A stretch of 64,000 bases of DNA from Methylobacterium marchantiae (GCF_022179405.1 NZ_BPQT01000029.1:1-64000), one strand, 5' to 3'; shown: positions 44,372 to 53,800, counted from the stretch's first letter. The notes: generated by a model from the letters alone, not told the origin. Made by a program: numbers and translations.

Positions 44372-45565
44372 ATGAGGATGAGACGGGTGGCCCGCTTCTT
44401 CGGGCCGGCGAGCGGATGCTTCCGCGTGGCCCTGCGCAGGCCGGCATCCGCCGCGCCGAGAACGGTCGTTTCCGCTCTCATGGTCGCCGTCTCTGCCGCA
44501 TTCTTCGTCGTTTCCGCTGCGCGAGCCGATGTGACGGTCGGCGTCGCGGTTCCGCAATCGGGCGCCTACGTCGCCGTCGGCGAGCAGGTCCTTCGCGGCG
44601 TCCGCGCCGCCGTGCGGGACGCCAATGCCAAGGGCGGGCTCGCCGGGCAGACCATCCAGCTCGACGTCCAGGACGATGCCTGCGATTCCAACAAGGCCGT
44701 GGCGGTGGCCAAGCACTACGCCTTGAGCGAGGTGCGCCTCGTCGTCGGCCATGTCTGCTCGAACGCCTCGCTCGCCGCCTCCGAGGTCTATGCCGCCAAC
44801 GGCATCACCATGATCACCGCGGCCTCCGTCGCCGCCAAACTCACCGATCGCGGGCTTCCGAACGTGTTCCGGGTCTGCGGGCGCGACGACGACCAGGCCA
44901 AGCTCTCCGCCACCGTGCTGGCTGAGCGCTTCCGCGACAGGAAGATCGCGATCCTCAACGACCAGAGTCCGGGCTCCCGTGCCCTCGCCGCAGCCACCAA
45001 GGACAACCTCAACCGGATCGGCATCAACGAGGCGCTGGCCACGGCCTTCGTGGCCAGCGACGCCGACGATGCGGCGCTCGCCGACCGGCTGAAGGATGCG
45101 GGGATCGCCGTGGCCTATTATGGCGGCGACGCCCTCGAAATGGGCCGGCTCGTGCGGATCTCCGCGGAGCGGGGCTTCCGGCCGCAATGGTTCGGCACCT
45201 CCGCCATCGCCACGCAGGATTTCGCCACAGCCGCCGGCCCGGCCAGCAACGGCGTGCTGATGACCTTCTATCTCGACCCGCGCCGCAAACCCGAGGCCGC
45301 CCCCGTGGTCCAGGCGCTGAAGGCCGCGGGCGGCGACGTGGAGGGCTCGACGATCTACGGCTATGCCGCCCTCCAGGCGCTGGTGGAGGCGGGCAATTTC
45401 GCCCGCAGCACGGATGCACGGCGCATCGCGGCGGCCCTGCATACCGAGCGTTTCGACCTCGTCCTCGGTTCGGTGGGATTCGATGGCAAGGGCGATGTCA
45501 CCGCGCAGGGCTACGTGCTCTATGTATGGAAGGACGGGACCTTCACCTACGCCAGCCCTCCCTGA
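44372..45565 (+). CDS. Orphan ABC-type branched-chain amino-acid/amide binding protein
   Basis: A 397-residue periplasmic binding protein of the LivK/HAAT type with a long N-region and export signal (hydrophobic at about 31-50, cleavage after ARA). Family features: VTVGVAVPQSGAYVAVGEQVLRGVRAAVRDAN, VVGHVCSNASLAASEVYAANGI, FRVCGRDDDQAKLSATVLAERF, VAYYGGDALEMGRLVR. It is related to the livK product at 21472 but not near any permease or ATPase. It may feed the liv system or act as a sensor. GGGGCGGGG precedes ATG 44372. Confidence 0.9.
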   Translation: MRMRRVARFFGPASGCFRVALRRPASAAPRTVVSALMVAVSAAFFVVSAARADVTVGVAVPQSGAYVAVGEQVLRGVRAAVRDANAKGGLAGQTIQLDVQDDACDSNKAVAVAKHYALSEVRLVVGHVCSNASLAASEVYAANGITMITAASVAAKLTDRGLPNVFRVCGRDDDQAKLSATVLAERFRDRKIAILNDQSPGSRALAAATKDNLNRIGINEALATAFVASDADDAALADRLKDAGIAVAYYGGDALEMGRLVRISAERGFRPQWFGTSAIATQDFATAAGPASNGVLMTFYLDPRRKPEAAPVVQALKAAGGDVEGSTIYGYAALQALVEAGNFARSTDARRIAAALHTERFDLVLGSVGFDGKGDVTAQGYVLYVWKDGTFTYASPP

Positions 45566-45675
45566 TCGTTTTCGGCGGGCGAGGGGCCGGACAGGTGGAA
45601 CGAGGACGAATATCGGATCGATTTGCTTCCTGTCCCGTTCGTGAACGAACCGAGAAACGGGCGAAGCGAGTTTCC

Positions 45676-46776
45676 ATGGCCTCATACCCTGCGCGCCGCA
45701 GCCTGCTCGCCGCCGGATTCGGCGGTGCCGCCGCGGCCCTGTCGACGGGAGCGGCGCGGGCCGAGACGATGCCCGAGACGCGCTGGCGGCTCGCCTCCCA
45801 CTACCCGAAATCCCTCGACATCCTGTTCGGCGCGCCGGAGACCGTGTCGCGCCTCGTCTCGGAAGCCACGGATGGCCGCTTCCAGATCCAGGTCCTGCCG
45901 CCGGGCGAGCCGGTTCCGGCCGAGGGCGTGATCGATGCGGTGTCGAGCGCCGCGGTGGAGATGGGGCATGCGCCGGCGACCCTCGGCACCGCGAAGGATC
46001 CGACCTTCGCGCTGGCCACCGCCCTGCCCTTCGGTCTCAATGCGCGCGGACAGAATGCGTGGTGGCTCCAGGGGGGCGCCGCCGACCTGTTCTCGGAGGT
46101 CTTCGCCAAGCATGGGCTCGTGAGCCTTCCCGGCGGCAATACCGGCGCGCAGATGGGCGGCTGGTTCCGACGGGAGGTGAAGAGCACCGCCGACCTCCAG
46201 GGCATGAAGATCCGCATCGCCGGTCTCGGCGGCCAGGTCCTGGCGAAGTTCGGCGCCGTGCCCCAGGCGACGCCGGGACCGGAGATCTATGCGGGCCTGG
46301 AATCGAAGGCCCTCGACGCGGCCGAATGGATCGGTCCCTACGACGACGAGAAGCTCGGGCTGCAGAAGGTAGCGCCGACCTATCATTACCCCGGCTTCTG
46401 GGAGGGCAGCGCGATGCTGCATTTCTGGATCGGCGCGGAGGCGTGGAAGGCGCTGCCGAAAGCCTATCGCGCGATCCTGCAGGCCGCGGCGGCGCAGGCC
46501 CATGCCGAGGTCCAGGCGAAATACGATGCGCGCAATCCCCGCGCCCTTCGCCGCCTCGTGGCCGGCGGTGCGCAGCTCCGTCCCTTCCCCCAGGACGTGA
46601 TGGAGGCGGCGCTGAAACACGCCAACGACGTCTACGGCGAGATTTCGGCTAGGAGCGCCGATTTCAAACGCATCTACGAAGCTATGAAGACGTTCCGGAA
46701 CGAGGAATATCTCTGGTTCCAGGTGGCGGAATACACCTACGACAATTTCATGATCCGGGCGCGGGCTCGCGGATGA
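45676..46776 (+). CDS. Orphan TRAP transporter binding protein (DctP family)
   Basis: A 366-residue exported protein whose signal has a twin-arginine look (YPARRSLLAAGFGGAAAAL, residues 5-23). The mature part follows the DctP/TAXI-like pattern: RWRLASHYPKSLDILFGAPETVSRLVSEATDGRFQIQVLPPGEPVP, the conserved RREVKSTADLQGMKIRIAGLGGQVLAKFG, and ALDAAEWIGPYDDEKLGLQKVAPTYHYPGFWEGSAMLHF. Such proteins bind organic acids or keto acids for TRAP uptake. No DctQ/DctM genes are nearby, so its membrane partner must be elsewhere. It lies 110 bases after the orphan ABC binding protein. Confidence 0.9.
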   Translation: MASYPARRSLLAAGFGGAAAALSTGAARAETMPETRWRLASHYPKSLDILFGAPETVSRLVSEATDGRFQIQVLPPGEPVPAEGVIDAVSSAAVEMGHAPATLGTAKDPTFALATALPFGLNARGQNAWWLQGGAADLFSEVFAKHGLVSLPGGNTGAQMGGWFRREVKSTADLQGMKIRIAGLGGQVLAKFGAVPQATPGPEIYAGLESKALDAAEWIGPYDDEKLGLQKVAPTYHYPGFWEGSAMLHFWIGAEAWKALPKAYRAILQAAAAQAHAEVQAKYDARNPRALRRLVAGGAQLRPFPQDVMEAALKHANDVYGEISARSADFKRIYEAMKTFRNEEYLWFQVAEYTYDNFMIRARARG

Positions 46777-46797
46777 CCGGCCCGAGGCTGAGATCAG

Positions 46798-46886
46798 AAA
46801 AAAAGGCCGCTCCGAAGAGCGGCCCGAAGTCTAGGGAGGAAACGCCCAAGGAGGGCAGCAGGACCGCGACGCCATCGCGCTCCCGC
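46798..46886 (-). ncRNA. Predicted small RNA of the suhB/MmgR (alpha-r8) type
   Basis: An 89-base transcript on the minus strand. Promoter: CTTGCA (-35, plus coordinates 46917-46922), a 17-base spacer, CAGATT (-10, 46894-46899), then start near 46886. Fold: hairpin 1 starts GCGGGAGCGCGA and closes with TCGCGGTCCTGC; hairpin 2 is GCCC-TCCTT-GGGC with CCTCC-like loop bases; then single-stranded GTTTCCTCCCTAGACTT; then the terminator GGCCGCTC-CGAA-GAGCGGCC (46805-46824, plus strand) and seven T. Three stem-loops with an exposed UCCUCCC anti-Shine-Dalgarno motif match the layout of alphaproteobacterial suhB/MmgR sRNAs, from memory. No covariance search was possible. Confidence 0.72.
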
Positions 46887-47201
46887 AATGCACAATCTGA
46901 TCCTCCTGCACGGAATTGCAAGGTCGTTCGCGCAACGCGACGATCCCTTTTCGTGCGGCGACACACTTCGCAATCCTTCTGTATCGAAAATGTCTCAGGT
47001 CAAATCCGGCGACAGTCTTGCGGCCGATCTGCTGCATCTATGGCAATCATCGCTCGTCATGGCGTTGTCGATGCATTGAATTCACGCCTGCGAATGTTGG
47101 CGGCGTCCGTCTCCGGCGCCGATCCATGACCAAATCGTTAACTCCCGCCCCTCGCCTGCCGGGCCACAGATTCATCGACCACACAGGACCCGTTTCACAC
47201 G
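46887..47201. other. Intergenic region upstream of photolyase
   Basis: About 315 bases. Apart from the sRNA promoter at its left end and, presumably, the photolyase promoter, I see nothing to annotate. Short minus-strand frames here (ending at 46831 and 46748) run through the sRNA and its terminator and are not believed. Confidence 0.5.
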
Positions 47202-48617
47202 ATGGCGATACAGGCGCAGAGAATTCGAGATCTGAATGACGGCGATCCGCAAGCGGGCGGATCGTACGTCCTCTATCTGATGCAGCAGGCCAACCGAGCG
47301 CATTTCAACCCGGCGCTCGAATTCGCCATCGAGGAGGCCAACAGGCTCGGCCTTCCCGTCGTCGCCTGTTTCGGGCTGCTCGACGGGGCGAACGGCTTTC
47401 CCGAGGCCAATGCGCGCCATTACGCCTTCCTGCTGCAGGGCCTCGCCGATGCGAAGGCGGGGCTGGAGGCGCGCGGCATCCACTTCGTCATGCGCAAGGC
47501 GTCCCCTGCCGACATCGCCATCGCGCTGTCCGACGAGGCGGCACTCCTCGTCCTCGACCGCGGCTACCTCGCCATCCAGAAGCGCTGGTACGGCGAGATC
47601 GTGAAGGCGGCAAAGACCCGTATCGTCCAGGTGGAGGGCGACGTGGTGGTGCCGGTGGAGACCGCCTCTCCCAAGCACGAATACGCGGCCCGCACCCTGC
47701 GCCCCAAGATCCTCAAGCTCCTCGACGAGTATGTGGAGGCGCTCAAACCCCGGACCGTGAAGCACAAGGCCGGACGTGGGCTGCCGAAGAGCGAGATCGA
47801 CGTCTCCGATCCCGATTCCGTGCTGGCCGGAATGACCCTCGACCGCGAGGTCGCTCCGGTGAAGCGCTTCACCGGCGGAGAGAGCGAGGCGCGCCGGCGC
47901 CTGAAGGCCTATCTCGCCGGGCCGTTCCGCTCCTATGGCAACGACCGCAACCGGCCCGAGGCGGGGGCCGCCTCGCATATGAGCCCCTACCTGCATTTCG
48001 GGCAGATCTCGCCCGTGGAGATCGCCCTCGCCGTCCGGGAATCGAAGGCGGGCGCCGCCGAGGACAGGGCCTCCTATCTCGAAGAACTGATCGTGCGGCG
48101 CGAGCTATCCATGAACCACGTCTACTTCACCGAGCGCTACGACAGCTACGAGCATGCGGTGCCGGACTGGGCGCGGAAATCCCTGGCCGACCATGCCGAG
48201 GACGAGCGCCCGCATCGCTACACCGAAAAGCAGCTCGCGGAGGGTGAGACCCACGACGAATACTGGAACGCGGCCCAGGCCGAGATGCGGGTGACCGGCT
48301 ACATGCACAACCACCTGCGCATGTACTGGGGCAAGAAGATCCTCGAATGGTCCCCGAGCGCGGAGGAGGGATTCAAGCGGACCCTGCGCCTCAACAACCG
48401 CTACTTCCTCGACGGGCGCGACGCGAATTCCTTCACCAACGTCGCCTGGGTCTACGGCCTGCACGACCGGCCCTGGGCACGGCGCAAGATCTTCGGCACC
48501 GTGCGCTACCAGAGCGAGAACTCGTTGAGGAAATTCGACGCCAAGGCCTATCTCAAGACCGTCGGCGAGCTCTGCAAGGCGGAAAGCGAGGCGAAGCCAC
48601 CGCGGAAGTCGGGTTGA
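47202..48617 (+). CDS. Class II CPD photolyase
   Basis: A 471-residue flavoprotein that splits UV-made cyclobutane pyrimidine dimers using blue light. Class II features: LYLMQQANRAHFNPALEFAIEEANRLGLPVVACFGL at the N-terminal antenna domain, the SRLSPYLHFGQIS-type core seen here as SHMSPYLHFGQISPVEIAL, RRELSMNHVYF, and the C-terminal FAD region YWNAAQAEMRVTGYMHNHLRMYWGKKILEW with NNRYFLDGRDANSFTNVAWVYGLHDRPW. Class II enzymes are the form found in several methylobacteria and in plants and animals. ATG 47202. Confidence 0.93.
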   Translation: MAIQAQRIRDLNDGDPQAGGSYVLYLMQQANRAHFNPALEFAIEEANRLGLPVVACFGLLDGANGFPEANARHYAFLLQGLADAKAGLEARGIHFVMRKASPADIAIALSDEAALLVLDRGYLAIQKRWYGEIVKAAKTRIVQVEGDVVVPVETASPKHEYAARTLRPKILKLLDEYVEALKPRTVKHKAGRGLPKSEIDVSDPDSVLAGMTLDREVAPVKRFTGGESEARRRLKAYLAGPFRSYGNDRNRPEAGAASHMSPYLHFGQISPVEIALAVRESKAGAAEDRASYLEELIVRRELSMNHVYFTERYDSYEHAVPDWARKSLADHAEDERPHRYTEKQLAEGETHDEYWNAAQAEMRVTGYMHNHLRMYWGKKILEWSPSAEEGFKRTLRLNNRYFLDGRDANSFTNVAWVYGLHDRPWARRKIFGTVRYQSENSLRKFDAKAYLKTVGELCKAESEAKPPRKSG

Positions 48618-48721
48618 GGGGCGGTATGTGCCTTGCGTCGCAGGCCTTGCCCGGTGAGTGTCCTCGGGCTTCGAGTTCGTGTCGGCACTGGCGTCGTACC
48701 GTACCGTGATCCCCTCCGTCA

Positions 48722-48825
48722 TTCCGGGGCGCCGCAGGCGAGCCCGGAATCCAGAATCGCCGGTGGAGCAGAATGAACGTCGACCTATGGTTCTCGATTC
48801 CGGGCTCTGCTGCGCAGCCCCGGAA
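48722..48825. repeat. Nested palindromic intergenic repeat, second type
   Basis: Outer arms TTCCGGGGC (48722-48730) and GCCCCGGAA (48817-48825), inner arms AGCCCGGAATC (48741-48751) and GATTCCGGGCT (48796-48806), all exact reverse complements. Elements of this kind (CCGGGGC...GCCCGGAATC) are abundant between genes in Hyphomicrobiales. One copy in this window, between the photolyase and the ClC gene. It is unlike the CCTCATCCTGAGG repeat at 22654. Confidence 0.8.
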
Positions 48826-48913
48826 AGACGGGGTCGGTTCACTTCCTTTCAGCCAATCGGACGAGCGATCGAGCACGTAACCGTGACTTCGAAGTCTGCG
48901 CAGGCCGGTGATC

Positions 48914-50263
48914 ATGCTTGAACCCGAACCCGCCTCCCCTCCGGCGCGGACACGCCTGTCCCGCCTGCGCGGCGCGGCCTTCGATGCCGCGCCATTGTGG
49001 CGGCAGCGGCTGCTGTTCCTCTTCGGAGGGCTCTGCGTGGGACTCGCGGCGGTGGCGATGGCCAAGCTCGCCGACTGGGCCCAGGACGTGTTCCGCTGGA
49101 TGGTGTCGCCCTCGCCGCTCGTCGCACTGGTGCTGACGCCGCTCGGCTTCGCCATCGCGATCCTGCTCTCCATCCGGGTGTTCCCGAACTCGCAAGGGTC
49201 GGGGATTCCGCAGGTGATCGCCGCGCGCCATACCGAGGATCCGGCGATCCGCAGCGCCCTGGTCTCCCTCAGGACGGCGTTCGGCAAGATCCTGGTCATG
49301 ACCTTCGGTCTCGCCTGCGGCGCCTCCACGGGACGCGAGGGACCGACCGTCCAGGTGGGCGCGGCGATCATGGCCGCCGTCGGCCGCCTCGACGCGGACC
49401 GCCTGCCCGGCGTCATCCTGGCCGGCGGCGCGGCGGGGGTCGCCGCGGCCTTCAACACGCCGATCGCCGGCATCGTCTTCGGGATCGAGGAACTGAGCCG
49501 GACCTACGAGGCGCGCACCAGCGGGCTCATCGTCGCCACGGTGATCGCCGCCGGGCTCACGGCACTCGCGATCCAGGGCGACTACACCTATTTCGGCACG
49601 ACCAAGGCCCTGCTGCCCTTCGGCCCCGGCTGGCTCGCCGTGCCGATCCTCGGCGTGCTCGGCGGTGTCGCCGGCGGTGTGTTCGGCCGCGTCACCATCC
49701 TGTTCGCCAGGGGGCTGCCGGGACGGATCGGCGGCGCCATCCGTCGCCATCCTGTCGTGTTCGGCACCCTGTGCGGGCTCGGCGTCGCCCTGTGCGGGCT
49801 TGCATCGGGCGGCACGGTCTACGGAACCGGCTACGAGGAGGCGCGTGCCATGCTCCACGGCACCGATACCGGCCACCCGGCCTATGCGCCGCTGAAGTTC
49901 CTGGCGACGGTGTTCTCGTCGATCAGCGGCATCCCCGGCGGCCTGTTCGCGCCCTCCCTCAGCGTCGGGGCGGGGATGGGCGTCTGGCTGCACGGCCTGT
50001 TCGCGGAGGTGCCGATCGGTGCCCTGGTGCTCATCGGCATGACCGCCTACCTCACCGGCGCCCTGCAGGCGCCCATCACCGCCTTCGTCATCGTCACCGA
50101 AATGACCCAGGACCACTCGATGATGATCCCGCTCATGGTGACCGCTCTCATCGCCGACGCGGTTTCCAAGCTGATCTGCCGCGAAGGGCTCTACCACGCG
50201 CTGGCGGCCATCATCCTGGAGAAGGCCGATCCCGGCTCCGCGCCCGTGATCCGGACGGCCTGA
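48914..50263 (+). CDS. ClC-type chloride/proton antiporter
   Basis: A 449-residue membrane protein of the voltage-gated chloride channel family. Selectivity motifs GSGIP (95-99), GREGPT (140-145, gating Glu142) and GIPGGLFAPSLSVG near the C-terminus are intact. The internal proton glutamate (AAFNTPIAGIVFGIEE, Glu192/193) is present, which points to a 2Cl/H+ antiporter like ClcA rather than a channel. No CBS domains. A GTG at 48908 is an alternative start two codons upstream. Role usually in acid resistance or charge compensation. Confidence 0.92.
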   Translation: MLEPEPASPPARTRLSRLRGAAFDAAPLWRQRLLFLFGGLCVGLAAVAMAKLADWAQDVFRWMVSPSPLVALVLTPLGFAIAILLSIRVFPNSQGSGIPQVIAARHTEDPAIRSALVSLRTAFGKILVMTFGLACGASTGREGPTVQVGAAIMAAVGRLDADRLPGVILAGGAAGVAAAFNTPIAGIVFGIEELSRTYEARTSGLIVATVIAAGLTALAIQGDYTYFGTTKALLPFGPGWLAVPILGVLGGVAGGVFGRVTILFARGLPGRIGGAIRRHPVVFGTLCGLGVALCGLASGGTVYGTGYEEARAMLHGTDTGHPAYAPLKFLATVFSSISGIPGGLFAPSLSVGAGMGVWLHGLFAEVPIGALVLIGMTAYLTGALQAPITAFVIVTEMTQDHSMMIPLMVTALIADAVSKLICREGLYHALAAIILEKADPGSAPVIRTA

Positions 50264-50332
50264 CAAGCTTGAGCGGAACGCTTCCGGGCCGAGACGGTTA
50301 TCGGTCGTTCCGCACGCTGGAGTTTCGCGCGT

Positions 50333-50512
50333 ATGACCCTTCTCAAATGGGCCCTCATCTGTTTCGTCATCTCGCTCCTGGCGGGTGGCCTCGGCTTCAC
50401 CGGGATCGCCTCGGGTGCGCGCTCCCTGTCGCGGATCCTGTTCGGCGTGTTCCTCGTGATCGCGATCGTCATCGTCGTGCTCGCCGTGGCCGCCGGGAAG
50501 ATGATCTTCTGA
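50333..50512 (+). CDS. DUF1328 small membrane protein (59 aa)
   Basis: Two-helix membrane protein of the DUF1328/YtjA family: MTLLKWALICFVISLLAGGLGFTGIASGARSLSRILFGVF, then VIAIVIVVLAVAAGKMIF. Family length and pattern match exactly. Function unknown; often linked with stress responses. ATG 50333, 69 bases after the ClC stop. The SDR gene starts four bases after its stop, so the two may be co-transcribed. Confidence 0.9.
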   Translation: MTLLKWALICFVISLLAGGLGFTGIASGARSLSRILFGVFLVIAIVIVVLAVAAGKMIF

Positions 50513-50516
50513 GCCG

Positions 50517-51380
50517 ATGAAGGCGCCCGCTCCGTCGATCCCCGGACAGACCTGTCTCGTCACCGGCGCCACTTCCGGCATCGGCTACGAGACGGCTTTG
50601 GGATTGGCGCGGGCCGGCGCCCGCGTCGGGATCGTCGGCCGGGATGCCGCCCGCACCGAGGGGGCGGCCTCCCGTATCCGCGCGACCGTGCCGGGCGCCC
50701 GTATCGACGTCTTCCTGGCCGATCTGTCCTCGCAGGCCGAAATCCGACGCCTCGCCGGCGAGGTCCGGGATGCCTACTCCCGCCTCGACGTGCTGGTGAA
50801 CAATGCCGGGGCGATCTTCGATTCCCGGCATATCACCGTGGATGGTCTGGAGCGGACCTGGGCCCTCGACCATCTCGCCTACATGCTGCTGACTCTGGAA
50901 CTCCTCGACCTGTTGAAGGCGAGCGCGCCGTCCCGCATCGTCAACGTCGCCTCAATGGCGCATAAGCGCGGCCGGATCGACCTCGACGACATCGACGGTG
51001 CCGGAGGCTACGGCGCATTGAAGGCCTATTCGCAGGCGAAACTCGGCAACGTGCTGTTCACCGCCGCCCTCGCCCGCCGTCTCGCCGGCACCGGAGTGAC
51101 CGCGAATTCCCTCCATCCCGGCGTGATCGCCAGCGGGTTCGCCGGTGGCACCGGAGGCTGGTTCGGCTTCGGCTGGTCCTTGATCCGGCCCTTTCTCAGC
51201 AATCCGACCGATGGCGCCGCGACCTCCCTCCATCTCGCCACATCGCCGGAGGTGGCGGGCGTCAGCGGGCGCTATTTCTCGAAGTGCAGGCCCGTGCCGA
51301 CCTCCTCCCTCGGACGGGACGAGGCGCTTCAGGAACGCGTCTGGGCGCTGAGCCTGCGACAGGTCGGGCGGTCGGAATAG
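50517..51380 (+). CDS. Short-chain dehydrogenase/reductase (retinol-dehydrogenase-like)
   Basis: A 287-residue SDR oxidoreductase with the cofactor motif TGATSGIG (about 15-23), NNAG in LVNNAGAIF, catalytic Ser in IVNVASMAH, and YxxxK as YSQAK. The C-terminal half (NSLHPGVIASGF, ATSLHLATSPEVAGVSGRYFSKC) matches the extended SDR group that includes retinol and light-dependent protochlorophyllide reductase-like enzymes. Substrate unknown. Starts four bases after the DUF1328 stop. Confidence 0.92.
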   Translation: MKAPAPSIPGQTCLVTGATSGIGYETALGLARAGARVGIVGRDAARTEGAASRIRATVPGARIDVFLADLSSQAEIRRLAGEVRDAYSRLDVLVNNAGAIFDSRHITVDGLERTWALDHLAYMLLTLELLDLLKASAPSRIVNVASMAHKRGRIDLDDIDGAGGYGALKAYSQAKLGNVLFTAALARRLAGTGVTANSLHPGVIASGFAGGTGGWFGFGWSLIRPFLSNPTDGAATSLHLATSPEVAGVSGRYFSKCRPVPTSSLGRDEALQERVWALSLRQVGRSE

Positions 51381-51517
51381 GGCGACGGTCATGGCGCCGG
51401 CTGAGACAGGGCCGCAGACATCGTCGGAATGGTCGCTACTCCTCCAGCCCGCGTCTCTATGTCAAAAAATGCACCGTTTATGTTATGCTTTTGCCTCGAT
51501 CCAAATGCGAGGACGGC

Positions 51518-51769
51518 ATGAACGTATCGGTCGGTGATCGGTGGGAGGGGTTTATTTCCCGCATCGTGCAGGATGGACGCTATGGCTCGGCGAGTGAGGT
51601 GGTGCGCGAGGGTCTTCGCCTCGTCGAAGAGCGCGAAGCCAAACTCCAGGCCCTGCGCCGGACCTTGAGCGACGCCATCGAAGCGGGTGGTCATGCGAGC
51701 GAGGACGAGATCGATGCCGCGCTCGCGGCAAAGAGCGCGGAACTCGAGGCTCTGGGCTACGGGGAGTGA
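51518..51769 (+). CDS. ParD-type antitoxin
   Basis: An 83-residue CopG/ParD antitoxin: ribbon-helix-helix N-terminus (MNVSVGDRWEGFISRIVQDGRYGSASEVVREGLRLVEERE) and a flexible acidic C-terminal half (ASEDEIDAALAAKSAELEALGYGE) that would wrap the toxin. ATG 51518 chosen as the family start. An AT-rich promoter-like stretch (GTTTATGTTATGCTT, about 51476-51490) lies just upstream and is probably autorepressed by the complex. Its stop overlaps the toxin's GTG start. Confidence 0.92.
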   Translation: MNVSVGDRWEGFISRIVQDGRYGSASEVVREGLRLVEEREAKLQALRRTLSDAIEAGGHASEDEIDAALAAKSAELEALGYGE

Positions 51770-52083
51770 GCAAGGCTCGGTTCCTGCCATTCGCACGAAC
51801 CAACCTCGTCGATATTCTCGGTTACGTCACCGAAATGAGCGGCAGCCTGGCCATCGCACAGGGATTCGTTGCGCGACTTCGCAGCCAATGCCATCGATTG
51901 GCGACGCTCCCGGGAAAGCTCGGTCGGGCACGTCGGGAATTGCCGAGCGACATACGCAGCTTTCCTTGCGAAAGTTACGTGATCTTCTTCCGCTATGATG
52001 CCGGGACGGTGGAGATCGTCGCGATCCTGCATTCCAGCCGAGATCCCGGTCCTCACCTCACCGATCATCCGGCCAGCGAATGA
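51766..52083 (+). CDS. ParE/RelE-type toxin
   Basis: A 105-residue type II toxin of the ParE family: FLPFARTNLVDILGYVTEMSGS, FVARLRSQCHRLATLPGKLGRARRELPSDIRSFPCESYVIFFRYDAGTVEIVAILHSSRDP. ParE proteins inhibit DNA gyrase; the fold is shared with RelE ribonucleases. It starts at a GTG overlapping the parD stop, so the pair is translationally coupled. Codon use looks like the host, in contrast to the AT-rich Panacea pair, so this module is long resident or from a related genome. Confidence 0.92.
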   Translation: MSKARFLPFARTNLVDILGYVTEMSGSLAIAQGFVARLRSQCHRLATLPGKLGRARRELPSDIRSFPCESYVIFFRYDAGTVEIVAILHSSRDPGPHLTDHPASE

Positions 52084-52099
52084 TCGGTGAGGTCGAGAG

Positions 52100-53800
52100 T
52101 CACGATAGGGCGGTCGTCTCGGTCGAGGCCGGCAGGAACGCGCCGGACAGGGCTTTCTCGATCAGCGATTGCGTCTCCGCCACGCCGTAGAGCGCGATGA
52201 AGGAGCCGAAGCGCGGTCCGCGCGCCTCGCCGAACAGCACGTTGTAGATCGTGCCGAACCAGGCCTGCGACACGCCGGGGCGCCCGTCCGGGCTCTTGGC
52301 CTTGCCCGACAGATCGGGGAAGTGACGCCGCCCGACCTCGTAGACGATGGCCTGCAGCCCTTCCGGATCGGTCGAATCCTTGTGGGCCTCGAGGGTCGCC
52401 GACAGGTCCGTGAGCGCCGCCCTCTCCTCCTCCGTCGCCGCCCGGTAGACCTTCGCCGGACGCACGAGATCGCGGAAATAGGCGAGCGCGTGGCCGACCA
52501 GCCGGTCGAGCACGGGATGTGTCCGCGGCCCGATCTCCGGGTCGTAGCGGCGGATGAAGCCCCACAGGACCGCCGGATCCTCGGTATTGGCCACCGCCGC
52601 GAGATTAAGCAGCATCGCGAAGTTCAGCGCGCCGCCCTTGCCCACGGCTTCGGCCGCCGGCGGATGACCGGCGTGGAGATGCCAGACCGGGTTGCCGAGC
52701 TGCTGGGCCGGCTCCTGGCCGGGGAACTTCTCGAGGAAGTTCAGGTAATCGTCGACCTGACGCGGGATCATCTCCACGAACAGGCGCTTGGCCTCGCGCG
52801 GCTTGTTGTACATGAACAGAGCGAGGCTGTCGGCGGTGCCGTAGACGAGCCAGTCGTCGATCGAGAGGCCATTGCCCTTCGACTTCGAGATCTTCCTGCC
52901 CTCCTTGTCGAGGAAGAGCTCGTAGTTGAAGCCTTCCGGCGGTTCGCCACCGAGGGCGCGGGCGATCTCGCCCGAGAGCTTCACCGAATCGATCAGGTCC
53001 TTGCCGGCCATCTCGTAATCGACGCCGAGCGCCACCCAGCGCATGGCCCAGTCGGGCTTCCATTGCAGCTTGGCATGGCCGCCGGTGACCGGGGTCTCGT
53101 AGGCGGTGCCCGTCTTCGGGTCGCGCCAGACCAGTGTGCCGGCGCTCACCCGCACCTCGTCGATGGACACCTGCATCACCTCCCCCGTCTCCGGGTGCAG
53201 CGGCAGGAACGGCGAGTAACTCGCCGAGCGCTCGGCCCGCAGCGACGGCAGCATGATCGCCATCACCGCGTCGTAGCGCTCCAGCACCGTGAGCAGCGCC
53301 GAGTCGAACAGGCCGGCCTTGTAGCATTCGGTGGCGGAGCGGAACTCGTAGTCGAAACCGAACGCGTCGAGGAAGCGGCGCAGTTCGGCGTTGTTGTGCG
53401 CGCCGAAACTGTCATGGGTGCCGAACGGATCGGGCACCCTGGTCAGCGGCTGGTTGAGTGCCGGGATCAGCATCTCCTTGTTCGGCACGTTGTCCGGCAC
53501 CTTGCGCAGGCCGTCCATGTCGTCCGAGAAGGCGATGAGGCGGGTGGGGACGCTGTCGTTGGTGAGCACGCGGAAGGCGTGCCGCACCATCGAGGTGCGG
53601 GCGACCTCGCCGAACGTGCCGATATGCGGCAGGCCCGACGGTCCGTATCCGGTCTCGAACAGCACCTCCAATTTCGGCCTGCGCTCCAGCCGCGCCACGA
53701 GCTTGCGCGCCTCCTCGAACGGCCATGCGGCCGCGTTGGCGGCGGCCTCCACGAGGGCGGGATCGAGGGCGAGCGGGGACGAAACAGGCGGGGCGGACAT
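52100..53800 (-). CDS. lysS: Lysyl-tRNA synthetase, class I
   Basis: A 566-residue class I LysRS, the form found in most archaea and alphaproteobacteria instead of the class II enzyme. HIGH-type motif HIGT (59-62), KMSKS-type motif KISKS (303-307), and the family start [44 protein letters not shown]. The C-terminal alpha-helical anticodon-binding part is complete. Monocistronic, convergent with parDE. One of the clearest taxonomic markers in the window. Confidence 0.96.
   Translation of the reverse strand: MSAPPVSSPLALDPALVEAAANAAAWPFEEARKLVARLERRPKLEVLFETGYGPSGLPHIGTFGEVARTSMVRHAFRVLTNDSVPTRLIAFSDDMDGLRKVPDNVPNKEMLIPALNQPLTRVPDPFGTHDSFGAHNNAELRRFLDAFGFDYEFRSATECYKAGLFDSALLTVLERYDAVMAIMLPSLRAERSASYSPFLPLHPETGEVMQVSIDEVRVSAGTLVWRDPKTGTAYETPVTGGHAKLQWKPDWAMRWVALGVDYEMAGKDLIDSVKLSGEIARALGGEPPEGFNYELFLDKEGRKISKSKGNGLSIDDWLVYGTADSLALFMYNKPREAKRLFVEMIPRQVDDYLNFLEKFPGQEPAQQLGNPVWHLHAGHPPAAEAVGKGGALNFAMLLNLAAVANTEDPAVLWGFIRRYDPEIGPRTHPVLDRLVGHALAYFRDLVRPAKVYRAATEEERAALTDLSATLEAHKDSTDPEGLQAIVYEVGRRHFPDLSGKAKSPDGRPGVSQAWFGTIYNVLFGEARGPRFGSFIALYGVAETQSLIEKALSGAFLPASTETTALS

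Noticed and set aside
46831-46966. Short minus-strand peptide with AGGAGG before a GTG inside the sRNA region
   Set aside because: The peptide would overlap the sRNA stem-loops, and the AGGAGG lies between the proposed -35 and -10. The structure and terminator fit a non-coding RNA better.
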